This document shows, in pieces, positions 1 through 11,536 of a DNA stretch of 64,000 nucleotides (within the stretch, counting starts at the first letter, position 1; each line of letters starts with the position of its first letter). Source of the stretch: Rhea pennata (Eukaryota > Chordata > Aves > Rheiformes > Rheidae); assembly GCF_028389875.1 (NCBI RefSeq), contig NC_084702.1:47243053-47307052 (forward strand), read 5' to 3'. Made by a program: the position numbers and the translations under genes. The notes beneath the pieces are model-generated. The model worked only from the letters and a program-made list of their open reading frames with translations. It was not told where the DNA came from and did no database searches.

Positions 1-564
1 AATGAATCATCATTTCTTCCCAGAAAGCAGCTCTTCTCAAATAAAAATGCATGGGGGTGAGGAAGCTATTTTTAGACAAGATTTGCATAAAAAATGATCA
101 ACATTCAACTGCCATGCTGAAAGAGGAATGAATTTTTAGGCTTGAAAAAAAAACAGTGTAATTACGTAGTCTGATCTTCGTGTGTGAGCCTAATATCATC
201 CCTTCTCTGTACATGAACAGAATTTTATTCTCGAACTCCTTTAGCAAATCCGTAACTTCTGTCTTTACTACAGCTTCTCCTTCATAAAGCAGAGATAACC
301 TATCTACTGTGGCAGCAGATAATTGATTTCCAAGTCAATTATCCTCATTAACAAATAATAATAAAAACGTCCAAAATTCAAATTCGAAAACACACATAAC
401 TTACTTCTAGCCTAAATTTGAGGCAGCTACTATATGCTGCCATACCAGTTGCGTACATGCTAGTAGAAGATCTGCTTGAGATCTCCTGCCCGTGTAGGTA
501 TTTATAGACTACGATAAATTCCACCCTTTAACCTTCTCCTGGATAAACTGGGGAGGGGGGAAAC

Positions 565-582
565 CACACACACACACACACA
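565..582. repeat. (CA)n microsatellite
   Basis: Nine CA dinucleotides directly after an A/G-rich stretch. Confidence 0.9.
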
Positions 583-2958
583 AAGGACTTCTTAAGTCTC
601 TACATTCAGCATAGCATTCCCAAGACCTGCTGCTATTACAGGATAACTTGTAGCTCTGTTAGAGGTGGGAGGAGGTACATGTATTTATTTTCAGAATTGG
701 GCCTATCATACAGCAAAAAGGAGAAATTATATAGTATCAAATAATAAGGAGTTGAGGGAGGGAAACAAAAAGAATTAAATTTTTTGGAGTGTAAACACAG
801 ATGAGTGTAAGGTAACTGTTTTCAATTTGCTGTTTAGCAAAATCATTAATTCAGTTGTTCAGTACGTTCTTATCACTTTTTGATAAGTTTTAATTAAACC
901 TGACTTGTTCCTCTGAATTGAGCGCTAACATTTGACTCCAGCACTAAATATACAGCTTCACTCCTGTTAATGTCTTTTCATTTCTTTTTTCCACAACTGA
1001 AAGCTTTTCAAATCTTTATTAATCACACAGACAAGAACCAAATTTTAAAACAGAGATTGAGAGGCAGGATGGGAAAAACAGGAAAAGAGCATATGATAAT
1101 TTTAATGCACTTTTAAACATCTCAAAAATTTCAATAGATGCTACTAACAAAAAGAATGGATGGAAGTATGTCAGGAGAAAGGTCAGATAGCAAGCATAAA
1201 TGTAACAAGACAGAGACTGCAGGGAAGGGAAGTGACAACCACTAGATGAAAAAGACTAACAAAACAGGAGGGTAGGAGGGATCTCAGCTTGAAGGAAGCA
1301 CAGCAGCTTCTGCCTAAGTAGGTATCTAAGCAGAAGAGATATAGTATGCAAGGCAGAAGAGGAAAAAAGAGATTTGTAGCTAATACAAATGGTACAACAA
1401 GCAGTGGTAAGAATGAAAACGCCAAAAAGAGTGGCGCAAGAGGCATCATGTCATCTCAAAAGAAATTTATGATGCAGAAGCATCATAAACCATTTGAAGG
1501 ATGATTCTGTGTATGGCATCATGCTGGAACCATGGGAAGCAGCAGTTTCTTTCCAGTCCAGGAGCAGCTAGTTACACAGCTAAAGTGACCAGCAGGGAAA
1601 ATTCATAATATCAACATTTAAAAAGGCACAATACATCCCATTTTTCACTACAAGGAGAATGGTTACAAAGTCGCATTTCCCAAACCTCCATTTTCAGAAG
1701 GTCTTCTATCTCCTCAGAAACAATATTGCAAAAGTATTTCAAAGAATGTTTCTCTGCAGCAAGAAAAGCAAAACTTGCATGTAAATAGGCCTTGAGGTGA
1801 GGAAGAAGAGAGATGCATTAATGATCTTACAGCAAAAGCAGCTCTTCAACAGATTTTCTCCATGTGGATGAAAGCTTGTGGTGTGCACATATGTCAAGTA
1901 TAAAACAGCTCTGACAGCACCAACAGAGCTGCCAGCTGCTCTGCAACAGTCTTCACAGTTGAGCAGAGACAGAAAAGGAAGGGGAGCAGCTCCCTCCTCA
2001 GCACAGAGCTCCACGGATACATGCTTTGTGTGACCGGGAATGCAAGGCAGAGGTTATGGGAAGATGCAAGAGTAATGCAAATAACAGTCTTTCTTTCCCA
2101 GAGTTAGTTTACATGTCTCTACACTGCAGGAGCCTGCTAGTTCCAGATTAATCACAGGATGATCCTCAGACAACAAGACAAGAAATTCACTAAAGAAAAA
2201 ACAGAGCTGCTCTTTCAGGCATGTTTGCTGAACCAGTCACTGAATTCAAATCACAATTCTTGCCAACACAGAGCTTCAGCTCCAAGTGGCTTTTCTGCAG
2301 ATTGTCTTGGGAAGGCTAAAACAGCTGCTCATAACTGCTGAAACTCACCGTGCGCTGCATCAGATGACCCACTTGCAAGTTTAGAGGAAGACCTGAACTC
2401 TCAAAGCCTTGCTTGATGCCAAAAACAAATGCACTGGTTCCCCAGATGACTTCTTCCTGCCCGCACAAAGTTGCACAAACATCTTGCGCAAAACATAGGA
2501 AAGCCGAGTGAACTCAGGGGAGAAAATAGGGAAGTTGACGGAATGACTAGATTAAATAACCAAACAAAGCACTTACCAAAGAAGGCAGGTTGGAGGCCTG
2601 CCCTATGGGGGAAGAAAGGCAAGGAAGTAGGTATGCCTGCTGCTATAGCGAGGGCCATTGCTTTTTATTCTGGACAAGGCTATTACTAACAACAGTGTGC
2701 ATTTACAGATATACTAAGAAAGCAGACAGGCAATGCTTTTCATTTCAAGCCTCTGAATAGGCATTAACGATTTCTAAATAGGGAAGATTTCCAGAAGCAG
2801 CAAAAAGTTATACTGAAGACATGTGATTTAAGGGACAGCACAGTAGATTTTAAAGATAGGTAAAATGAAACAGTAGCACCTAATGATCCTGATAGTTACA
2901 CAGATGGTTACATAGAATGGGTGAGGTTGGAAGGGACCTCTGGAGATCATCTAGTCCA

Positions 2959-2977
2959 CCCCCCCCCCCCCCCCCCC
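2959..2977. repeat. Poly-C run (19 C) inside CR1
   Basis: Uninterrupted run of 19 C at a place where the related CR1 copies have only a short C/G run next to the GCTCAAGCAGGGT motif. Confidence 0.9.
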
Positions 2978-3253
2978 GCTCAAGCAGGGTCACCTAGGGC
3001 ATGTTAGACAGGGTTGCATCCAGGCAGGCTTTGAAGATCTCCAGAGAAGGAGACTCCACCACTTCTCTGGGCAACCTGTCCAGTGCTCTGTCACTCTCAC
3101 AGGGAAGAAATTCCCCCTCACGGTCAGGCAGAACTTCTTGTGCTTCAGTTTGTGCCTATTGCCTCTTGTCTTTTCGCATGGGACAACCAAAAAGAGTTTG
3201 TCCCCATCTCCTTGACACCCTCCCTTCAGGTACTTGTACACATTGATAAGATT

Positions 3254-3275
3254 CCCCCCCCCCCCCCCCCCCCCC
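3254..3275. repeat. Poly-C run (22 C) inside CR1
   Basis: Uninterrupted run of 22 C where the sister copy at 6980-6995 has GAGGGGGGATC on the coding strand. On the minus strand it would encode a Gly run. Confidence 0.9.
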
Positions 3276-5140
3276 GTCTTCTCTTCTCCAAGAGGCTCCA
3301 AACAGACCTAGCTCTCGCAGCCATTCCTCATAGGGCAGGTGCTCCAGCCCTCTGATCATCCTCATAGCCCTACACTGGACTCTCTCCAGTAGCTCCATGT
3401 TTCTCTTGGAAAGCAGGTGTCTACCTGGGCTCCCCAGTACTAGAGCAGTAACACGATCTGGGAAGTAGAAGATACTTATCACAAGCTTCTGTTTATTTTA
3501 TGAATTTTCCCTGCATTGCAAAGACTCTTTAATTAACCTCAACCAATTTTCTCAGCTGGCCAACCACAGCTGAAGCAGAACTGATGGTTATTTTTCTCTC
3601 CACTTCCTTTGCCGGTCATTCGCAGCCAAGGAGCTAGATGTTAAGTGTGATAATTCTGTCTGACTCAACAGACACAAAAACTGTCACAGAATATTCTTCC
3701 TTATAATCATGTCCGTGAGCAAGAGAGGATACAGAAGATACAAAGATTACATTAGCAGCAGACTAAGGAATGACTTTCTATGGAAGTCTATGCTGGCAAT
3801 GTGGTGCAGCAGAAGAGGAAAAAAGAAAATTTTGCTGGCAAATGTGTCTTTCAGAGGACCCATCATTTGTGGAAGGTACACTTAAGAAAATGATAGACTT
3901 TTATGAACTATTTGCAATTGGCTCAGCAATGTCTGCTTCACATATGCAGCAATGTTAAATTGTGGTTTGCTTTCTACAGATGAAAAACTAAAGCTCTTTT
4001 ATGCAAGCTGCCTCAAGCCACATTCAACTCTTTAGCAGAGGAAAGTGAGCTAACACCCCTCCTTGCTTACATGAACAGGAAAGATGTCCATTGAAGTCTG
4101 TACTGCAATTCTTTCAGTGAAGAAAAGAACAGCAAATAAAATACTTTTAGGGCTGGAAACCAGTGCTGCAATCCTATAAAAGTAATGATTGAGAATGACC
4201 TCAAACCCATGAACTTACATATTCACCCAGTATGAGCAAGAGATTATTTCCCATGAGCACAGTTATTAGATTGGTTTTTGAAAACAAGATAGCTACATCA
4301 ATACCTTAGATAGCCTTCTGGAACCCTAACTGCACTGTATACATACATGTTCCATCAACATAAAGTGTGTAGTTTTTTCCATTACTGGTTAGATTAACAC
4401 CAATGTTAGTGTATCTCTATTGGGTGATAAAAAATGTTAAGTTTTTGATGAAAGGGGACCTCATTCAGAGACAGTATAGGTAATGAGTCAGTCTAGCAAG
4501 ACTGCCCAAATGAACTAGATTTCTACAGATATCTCCAAAGGCTTAATGGTCACCATAAAATGCAGATACACTCTTACAAGATTTTGGCTGCAAGGGTCTA
4601 GGTGATGGGACTTCAGACTCCTCATTCAAATTTCAGGATTTGAGTCCCTATTCACACCCTATTTCCTTCTGCCAAGACTTGAAAGCACACCCTTCCAAAT
4701 CAGGCATCTCTTTCACGGATTGTTCCTAGGGTACACATACTATTGATAGCTATATTCCAGTCTTCTACATATGCACAGTATCAGAAAACATAAAAACCTC
4801 AAAAGCGTATCTTAAGGTCATTTGAGACTGATGCAACCAACAACAAAAATCCTTATAAACAGTGATACATTTACATGTAACAGGAATCCCTTCTGTAGCC
4901 ATTCAGCTGTGCCCACAATATCCCTACATTATGCAATGTATTAAACAGTTGTTTCCTCTATAAAACTACTTAGTTTCTAGCCTTTGAGGAAGAGATGGTC
5001 ACTTCTTTATAAAGTCATACAGTTTATAGCTTACCTGTTTAAGTCAGTCTGCTGGACATCATCACAACAGAAACATACTAAAAAGCACTTAAATAGATTA
5101 CACAGAAGATAGCTCTACTAAAATTCTTCCATAAGAGTAC

Positions 5141-5279
5141 CTTTGGCATATTTGACAAGGTAGAAAGTTGCTCGTCTCTCTTGATCTTGATTAGAAACGT
5201 AGCTTTAAATGCTGGTTCATCAAAGCATGGAAAAGCAGACCTTGCTGCCAGAGGCTCAAACTGAGTTGCTGCAAACCAC
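5141..5279 (-). CDS. LNPEP: LNPEP coding exon 3
   Basis: Exon of 139 nt. The acceptor AG is at 5281-5280 and the GT donor at 5140-5139. The first base completes the Arg codon begun in exon 2 (AG+G), giving [10 protein letters not shown], then [14 protein letters not shown] and ending SNMPK. TQFEP..AR..FPC.DEPAFKA is a signature of the M1 aminopeptidase N-terminal domain, between the substrate-channel residues and the GAMEN loop. The exon ends in phase 0, at residue 333 of a protein that is about 1,025 residues long in mammals. An intron of 4,838 nt separates it from exon 2. Exon 4 and all later exons, including GAMEN and HEXXH, were not found between 1 and 5,140. Confidence 0.95.
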
Positions 5280-6014
5280 CTAATGAAAAGGGTAGAGGAG
5301 AGCAAGTTAAAATTTATGAAAAAGGAGAAATATCAGTTTCTGTACATTACAGTACAGTCGTTTTTCTACAAAATCTTTTGATATTTTGATATGGCAGAAC
5401 TTTTCCTATAACAGATGATTGGATTGGTCCAGTTAGACTAAGCATTTCCTTAGGATTAGAAACAAAAGGTTTTTTAAAACAAATTGTTTATTTGAGGGTT
5501 CACTTGCTTGAATTTTTTTTTGCTTTCTTAGCTTATACTTGGAACAACAACAGTCATGAAAATTTAAGTCCAGCAGCTTTAAAAGTCCCCCAATAAGAAG
5601 GAACAAAACTTAAAGCAAACTGAAAAATTCATTTTGTAGGCATGCCCACTAAATGAAAGTTTTGAAACCTCAGTGGCAGAGAGGACACAGGGAAACTTTC
5701 GCACCTAACCATTGAGCTTCCTTCTGCAGCTGTTCCTACAATTCATATGACTATCTCCCTGCTCCCTTTGCTGGCTGGTAGTTGGATGCTGTTTAAGTCC
5801 ATGCACTTGTCTGCCTTTGATCCAATAGCTAGTTTTATCAGAGAAGCACATTATCCATTTCCCAGAGGTGCATGTTCCCTTCTCCCCCTCCTGAGTATTT
5901 TGATATTAACTAGCTGCAGAAATTATGCCTTTTCCTAGAGGGCCTCTTTAAGCTGAATTCTACAAGACAACCTTGGGAGCTCAACAAGAATTTTGCCCAT
6001 TCAAGTCTAGTTAA

Positions 6015-7323
6015 GGACTAGGTGATACAACAGCTCATTCTGGATGCCATCTCCAGACATATGGAGGAAAAGAAGGTGATCAGGAGTAACCAGCATGGAT
6101 TCACAGAGGGGAAATCCTGCTTAACCAACCTGATAGCCTTCTACGATGGAGTGACTGGCTGGATAGATGAGGGCAACGGATGTTGTGTACCTTGACTTCA
6201 GCAAGGCTTTTGACACTGTCTCCCATAACACCGTCCTAGAGAAGCTCAGGAAGTGTGGGTTAGGTGAGTGGACAGTGAGGTGGATTGAGAACTGGCTGAA
6301 AGGCAGAGCTCAGAGGGTCGTCATCAGTGGCGTGGAGTCTAGCTGGTGGCCTGTGGCTAGTGGCGTCCCCCAGGGCTCAGTACTGGGTCCCATCCTGTTC
6401 AACTTCTTCATCAATGACCTGGATGAGGGGACAGAGTGCCTCCTCAGCAAGTTTGCTGATGATACCAAGCTGGGAGGAGTGGCTGATACACCCAAGGGCT
6501 GTGCTGCCATTCAGAGACATCTGGACAGGCTGGAGAGTTGGGCGGAGAGGAACCTCAGGAGGTTCAACAATGGCAAGGGCAGAGTCCTGCACCTAGGGAA
6601 AACCAACCCTAGGCACCAGTACAGGCTGGGGGCCAACCTTCTGGAGAGCAGCTCTGCAGAGAAGGACCTGGGAGTGCCGGGGGACAAGCTGACCATGCGC
6701 CAGCAATGTGCCCTTGTGGCCAAGAAGGCCAATGGTATCCTGGGGTGCATTAGGAACACTGTTGCCGGCAGGTCGAGGGAGGTGATCCTGCCCCTCTACT
6801 CAGCCCTCGTGAGACCTCATCTCGAGTACTGTCTCCAGTTCTGGGCTCCCCAGTACAAGAGAGACATGGAGCTACTGGAGAGAGTCCAGCGTAGGGCTAT
6901 GAAGATGATCAGAGGGCTGGAGCACCTGCCCTATGAGAAACAGCTGCAAGAGCTGGGCCTCTTCAGCCTGGGGAAGAGAAGCCTGAGGGGGGATCTTATC
7001 AATGTGTACAAGTACCTGAAGGAAGAGTGTCAAGGAGGTGGGGACAAACTCTTTCCAGTTGTCCCATGTGACAGGACAAGAGGCAATAGGCACAAACTGA
7101 AGCACAGGCAGTTCTGCCTGAATGTGAGGAGGAATTTCTTCACTGCGAGAGTGACAGAGCACTGGAACAGGCTGCCCAGAGAGGTTGTAGAGTCTCCTTC
7201 TCTGGAGATCTTCAAGGCCCGCCTGGATGCAACCCTGTCTAACATGCTCTAGGTGACCCTGCTGAGCAGGGAGGTTGGACTAGATGATCTTCAGAGGTCC
7301 CTTCCAACCTTACTGATTCTATG
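6015..7323 (+). mobile_element. CR1 LINE copy with 3' half of reverse transcriptase ORF2 and 3' end
   Basis: 5'-truncated CR1 retrotransposon. It begins within the ORF2 reverse-transcriptase region (ccagcatggattcac... at about 6090), passes through the C-terminal part and ends with the CR1 3' UTR (gttggactagatgatcttcagaggtcccttccaacc) and a ctgattctatga terminus, without a poly-A tail. It lies in LNPEP intron 2, antisense to the gene. The left boundary is approximate. Confidence 0.95.
6167..7252 (+). pseudogene. CR1 ORF2 C-terminal fragment: reverse transcriptase palm and thumb
   Basis: Open frame of 361 codons ending in TAG at 7250-7252. Residues 9-16 (YLDFSKAF) form RT motif A with catalytic Asp, [13 protein letters not shown] at 67-79 is motif B, and FADD at 96-99 is motif C with the second catalytic pair. 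The rest matches the conserved CR1 C-terminal domain ([41 protein letters not shown]). The upstream part of ORF2, including the endonuclease, is missing. Just before the ATG the sequence gatgagggcaacggatgttg looks one or two bases short against CR1 consensus, so the true frame enters by a frameshift. It is a dead fragment, not a host gene. Confidence 0.92.
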
Positions 7324-8913
7324 ACTAAACAGCAGAGAGAACAGCAGTTACAATTGCTTTTGTTTGTTTAAATAAAAAAAATTACTGCTAAACTACCCAC
7401 AGGTTTTTGTTGTTGTTGTTTCTGCTACTCACAGCTCTTTTTTGCCCTGTGAAGAACAAGAACTTATTCCAGATTTTCACTCCAACAGTTGTGACCTACA
7501 CCTTTTCTGAGGAGTCACATTGCTGCCTATTCCTAAGATTTGCCTCTATTTCCACTCTTGATGTCTTAGTCTTTCTTCCCCTCTGACCAACAGTCTTGTA
7601 GTTGATGTCAGAAGTTTTATTTTTCCTGAGATTTTACAAAAGGAAGAGAATGAAAAGCAAGGAATCTTTTTGCATAAAAATAAAAATAGCTCTCAACTTG
7701 TGCTTTCTTCTTTTTTTTTTTTTTTTAACTTTGCATTTGGCAATAATTAGACATCTTGCTATTTGACAGGCTTTAATACTTTTGTTGCAATGCAAAAAAG
7801 CCCTCCAAAAAGAAAAGAGAGACTAGTATGAAAAAATATTTTCACGTTGCAATAACAATTTGATAGCTCAAGTTTTACATGAAAATGTAATAAAAACAGA
7901 TGCCCTTGTAATAGCCCGTATTTCTAAAACCACTGACATTAACCATACAAAGCCCCTGGAAATAAAAAGGGGCAGGCAAGGCAACAGACATGCTGGTATA
8001 AGCAGAAAAGTTATCTGAAGAGCATTTACTAAAAACATGCAAGTTAAAGGGCGTACTACATCCACACCCTGCATGAAAGTAGGTACTGCTGCACTGAAGG
8101 GGAATCAAAAAAACAATCTCTAAAAAACTCAAACATGCTATTGACAGATCATTTTTGACCTTTGTCCACACTTACATATCCTCTTTCTGCTACAGCAAAA
8201 TAGAAGGAAAAAACTTAAAAGCTTCAGCAGCTACATCAGACTACAAAGAAATATGAAAACCAAAAAAAAATCTCATTTCTCTTCATATTTCATGGTAATG
8301 CATGTCTTGCAATGTCTGTGATAAGTTACTTAGCTCTGACAGCATTTCATTTAATCTTGTAGCAAGACAATCTTGTATTTTCTTTATAATGCCAGAATAA
8401 TGGGGCTATCAATAATTGATGCTTGATCAAAAAAAAAAGAAAAAAGCCCTCCAGACTACATTGTGTAAAGATCAACAGGAACACGTAGGAGGGAAGAAAG
8501 CCTCCACTTTATCTCAGTTGCTGATCAGTCTGAGAACCAGGTTGTGCTCTATAGTTCCTCTGAACACACCCGTTGTTTCAGCAGCACCAGTTGTTTCCCC
8601 GGTATGTGCAAACTTTTTCTACATTTCAGCAGTATGTCATAGATGCACTTCATCTATTCAAGGGGAAACTTTAAAGGTAAACTGTAAGTAGATTTTAGAA
8701 AAGATATTTTTCTTTTGGTTTAAAAGTCTCTTTTTAGCAGTAGTTAGCAGGAGGCTTCCTGAATCTAGAGCAAAGTTTACTGTACTTTTATTTAAAGAGT
8801 AAAGTAATAGGAATACTTCTTTCCTTATTCCAGACACCTTCCTAATGGTCTAGGAAATCATCTTTACACCGAGTAGCCTTGTTTCTTTCTTTCTTTTTTT
8901 TTTTTTTTTTTTT

Positions 8914-8960
8914 AATGAGCTATCCTTGAGGGATTTTTAAATGAGCTATCCTTGAGGGAT
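8914..8960. repeat. Two-copy tandem duplication (21-nt unit, 26-nt period)
   Basis: aatgagctatccttgaggga(t) occurs at 8914-8934 and again, identical, at 8940-8960, separated by TTTTA. It follows a T-tract at about 8890-8913. Looks like a recent replication-slippage duplication. Confidence 0.9.
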
Positions 8961-10117
8961 CTGAATAACTCAAGCACAAATGGAATAGTGATTAGATCTC
9001 AATTGAGAGAGAAAAGTTATGACTGATTATCCCACACTTCTGCTTTATTTTTCAAGAAGGCTCACAGAAAAAGCTAGTGACAGCTCAATGAACTGACTTT
9101 TAAAACAAGACTGTGAAGATAAATAAAACTCCAGTGTGATCCTCTCTCCAGAGCAAAATTTCAAGACTACATTGTCAATTTGTAAAAGGTAAGGCTAGTG
9201 GTGATTAATATTAAAACTGCATTCCCTTTTCAGGGAACAAAAGCTACTTAATCTTTTGGACTTTTTCACACAAACTCACTCTGGCAGCAGAAATTTTGTA
9301 ACTTTGATTAAACTTTTCTTGCTTCTTCCTCAGTGTCACATTCCTCCCCTCTGTTTTTTAACTCTAGGTCTTAACATTTCTTAGTGCAAGCTGTTACCTG
9401 TTTATATTCTTGTTTTACTTAGCAATTGTTTCGTAGACCCTTCTTGACTACTTCCCTATCAGCTAAAGAGTCTTAACTTGATCCCAACTATTCTTTCTAG
9501 TCTTTCATTTTTTGTGTCTGTCTTTGCTCCTAGATGACCTGCATAGACTGTCATATTCTAACAAGGAAACAAACAATCTTAACTCTATGATGAGCCTACG
9601 GCCCCTCTTGAGGGGGCTGGAGTGTGGCCTGTCCATATCAGCCTTCTTGGTAAGAAGCACTGATCCCCACAGCCATGTCGCTATCTACCAGCCAAGAACA
9701 TCAGCAGAGAGGAAAAAAAAATAAGCAAAAAGCCCCACACCGCAGCTATCTGTAAGTACAGAAAACACACTGAACTGAGGAAGAAGCTACCCTGCCTTAA
9801 TGAACTTCCCCACAAAAGTCAGTTTTTCCGGGTAATGCTGATTTTAGTCCTGGATAACTTCTCCTTCCCTGATAGCTCAGCTTTGCATAAAGTGTCAACA
9901 ACACAAGGAAAAGGTTAAAAGGATTTTTTTAAATTCTAGTTTAAAATAACAGGAGATTAAAGATCCCTTATGTCCTACAGGGATTAACTGTAGCGACCAA
10001 ACATCCAGGGAACCCAACCCTCGTCATCTCACTCAAAGCACAGTCACCAAGATCAGACATACGTATGAACACAGTCTACAGAAGAAGCAGAAATTAGAAG
10101 CAGCATTTGTGGCATAC

Positions 10118-10958
10118 CTTTGCTTAGATTTCTCATCCTTGTAAGAAATTTTGTAAAACCCATAGTAGGTATCTGATAAATTAGACGAATACTCTATGTT
10201 GAGGGTGTAATTCTGTCCTACAAGGAGAGCTTCAGGAGCCATGATTGCAATCTGGTCATGCAGTGGATATTCCAGGAATTCAACTGGCTTTGCTTGACTC
10301 CCTCCTGCTGAAGTAATAGTTGCCTTGGTGATATTAAGTCCTGAGCTGTGAAGCACAATCTTCCAAGTTACCTGGATGACATTAACCACTATCTTTACAG
10401 AACCTGCAAATTTCAGAGTGGTTAGGTTTGGCTGCAAGACAAGATCATAATGCAGTGGTACAACATCAGTAGGAAGTCTAACTTTTGCCCATGGAAATAG
10501 CTTTCCATTAGTTGCCAAAGGGTATATTAGTTCCATTGTATGATTTTTTTTATAGCATCCTTCTTTGGTAAAGGCACATTTGGGAAGAAGATAAATCACC
10601 ATTATTACTGAAACTGCAATCACCAGAAGAACTGTGCAAACCACCATGGTCCTCGTAGAGGGCACTGAGCACGATCCACCTGGACTTTGTCTATAGCCAG
10701 TCATGTTATTCCGGAGACCAGAGCTTCTGTTCATGAAGGACATGCCCAGCAATTTTGCTGATGATTCATAATCTTCTTCCTCATCATCCATTTCATGCTC
10801 TCCAAGACCACGCACCAAGAGCCGGGAGCTCCTTGGTTCATACTCCACTTCATCGGGCTCCAGGGGATGTAAGCAAGGCTCTTTTGCCAAATCAACCACA
10901 TCAGGCTCTTCTTCAAACATGCTGTTTTCAATCATATTCCTTGGCAACTGAACTCGAT
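10118..10958 (-). CDS. LNPEP: LNPEP coding exon 2: cytoplasmic tail, membrane anchor, start of ectodomain
   Basis: Large exon of 841 nt, with acceptor ttcctgtttcag before 10958 and GT donor (gtatgc) after 10118. It starts with two bases that complete Asp7 and ends with two bases of Arg287. It encodes an acidic cytoplasmic tail with two dileucine sorting motifs (Leu53-Leu54 and Leu76-Leu77) and the nearly invariant segment MIENSMFEEEPDVVDL near residues 15-30. A hydrophobic signal anchor follows at about residues 111-131 (VVCTVLLVIAVSVIMVIYLL). The N-terminal beta domain of an M1 aminopeptidase begins with KVRLPTDVVPLHYDL and contains several N-glycosylation sequons (NHT, NLT, NIT, NYT, NLS). 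An open frame continues past both splice sites into intron but is not homologous there. The active-site motifs are not in this exon. Family membership is unambiguous; LNPEP rather than ERAP is fixed by the long tail and anchor. Confidence 0.97.
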
Positions 10959-11520
10959 CTGAAACAGGAAAGAACATACGTTACCTGATAAAAAACAAAG
11001 GGCATGATTATAATACTCCAAAGATTACTGACTGAGTTAAAGCATGGGAAACATTAAACAGCACATCATTTCAAGAGCTCTGCAATTTTCTCTCTCAGGT
11101 TTGTTTCCGGAAAACATTTCCATGCTGTTTTGCCTACTGTTATCTTATTGAACTAAAATTACACCTTGTGCTTTTCTGCACTTCAAGAAGATGTTTTCCT
11201 TGCATGTAGTTGACCATGTCTCACATCACCACTGGGGATGAGCTACATCACTGCACAGCACTCCCACTACATTGATGTCACTGTCTTGGCTACATTTTTG
11301 CTACTCCAATAACCCATACTGTATTTAACAAAGGCAATTAACATAGAAAGCTCTATGTTGCAGGACAAACCAATACACTTTTTAAGGTGTTTCTGAATAT
11401 ATTAGTTACTGAGCTTTTTATTAAAGGACAGAGCTACCAAGGTGCTGGCAGATATAAACATAAAAAGGTCAATGGACCTTTTTCCTTAAAACAACTTTTC
11501 ACTCAATTCCTGAAAAAAAA

Positions 11521-11536
11521 GAGAGAGAGAGAGAGA
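11521..11536. repeat. (GA)n microsatellite
   Basis: Eight GA units following an A-run in LNPEP intron 1. Confidence 0.85.

Larger units (their letters stand above)
2911..3440 (-). mobile_element. CR1 LINE fragment (3' end), reverse orientation
   Basis: The plus strand starts with the reverse complement of the CR1 3' terminus (...gaggttggaagggacctctggagatcatctagtcca) and continues into antisense of the end of the CR1 ORF2. On the minus strand [21 protein letters not shown] and LPYEEWLRELGLF are readable, so the copy is 5'-truncated. It closely resembles the copy at 6015-7323. Two long C-runs interrupt it (2959-2977 and 3254-3275), and the left part of the match becomes irregular beyond about 3405. 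Confidence 0.92.
1..5140 (-). other. LNPEP intron 3 (partial) with a CR1 insertion
   Basis: AT-rich sequence with no recognisable exon. I looked on the minus strand for the next LNPEP exons (KMSTYLVAF and GAMENWG-type motifs) and found none, so intron 3 is probably longer than 5.1 kb. It contains a (CA)n tract at 565-582 and a CR1 copy at 2911-3440. Confidence 0.6.
5280..10117 (-). other. LNPEP intron 2
   Basis: Intron between two well-supported exons, with GT-AG ends. It contains a CR1 element of about 1.3 kb (6015-7323, opposite strand to the gene), T-tracts near 7711 and 8890-8913, and a short tandem duplication at 8914-8960. No other coding sequence was recognised. Confidence 0.9.

Noticed and set aside
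4990..5100. A GT-donor-like site (acaggtaagc) with S-V-V upstream, considered as LNPEP exon 4
   Set aside because: In-frame TAA and no match to the YLVAF segment expected in that exon.
10033..10117. Open-frame continuation of LNPEP exon 2 to 10033
   Set aside because: A GT donor at 10117-10116 joins in phase to exon 3; the continuation has no family resemblance.
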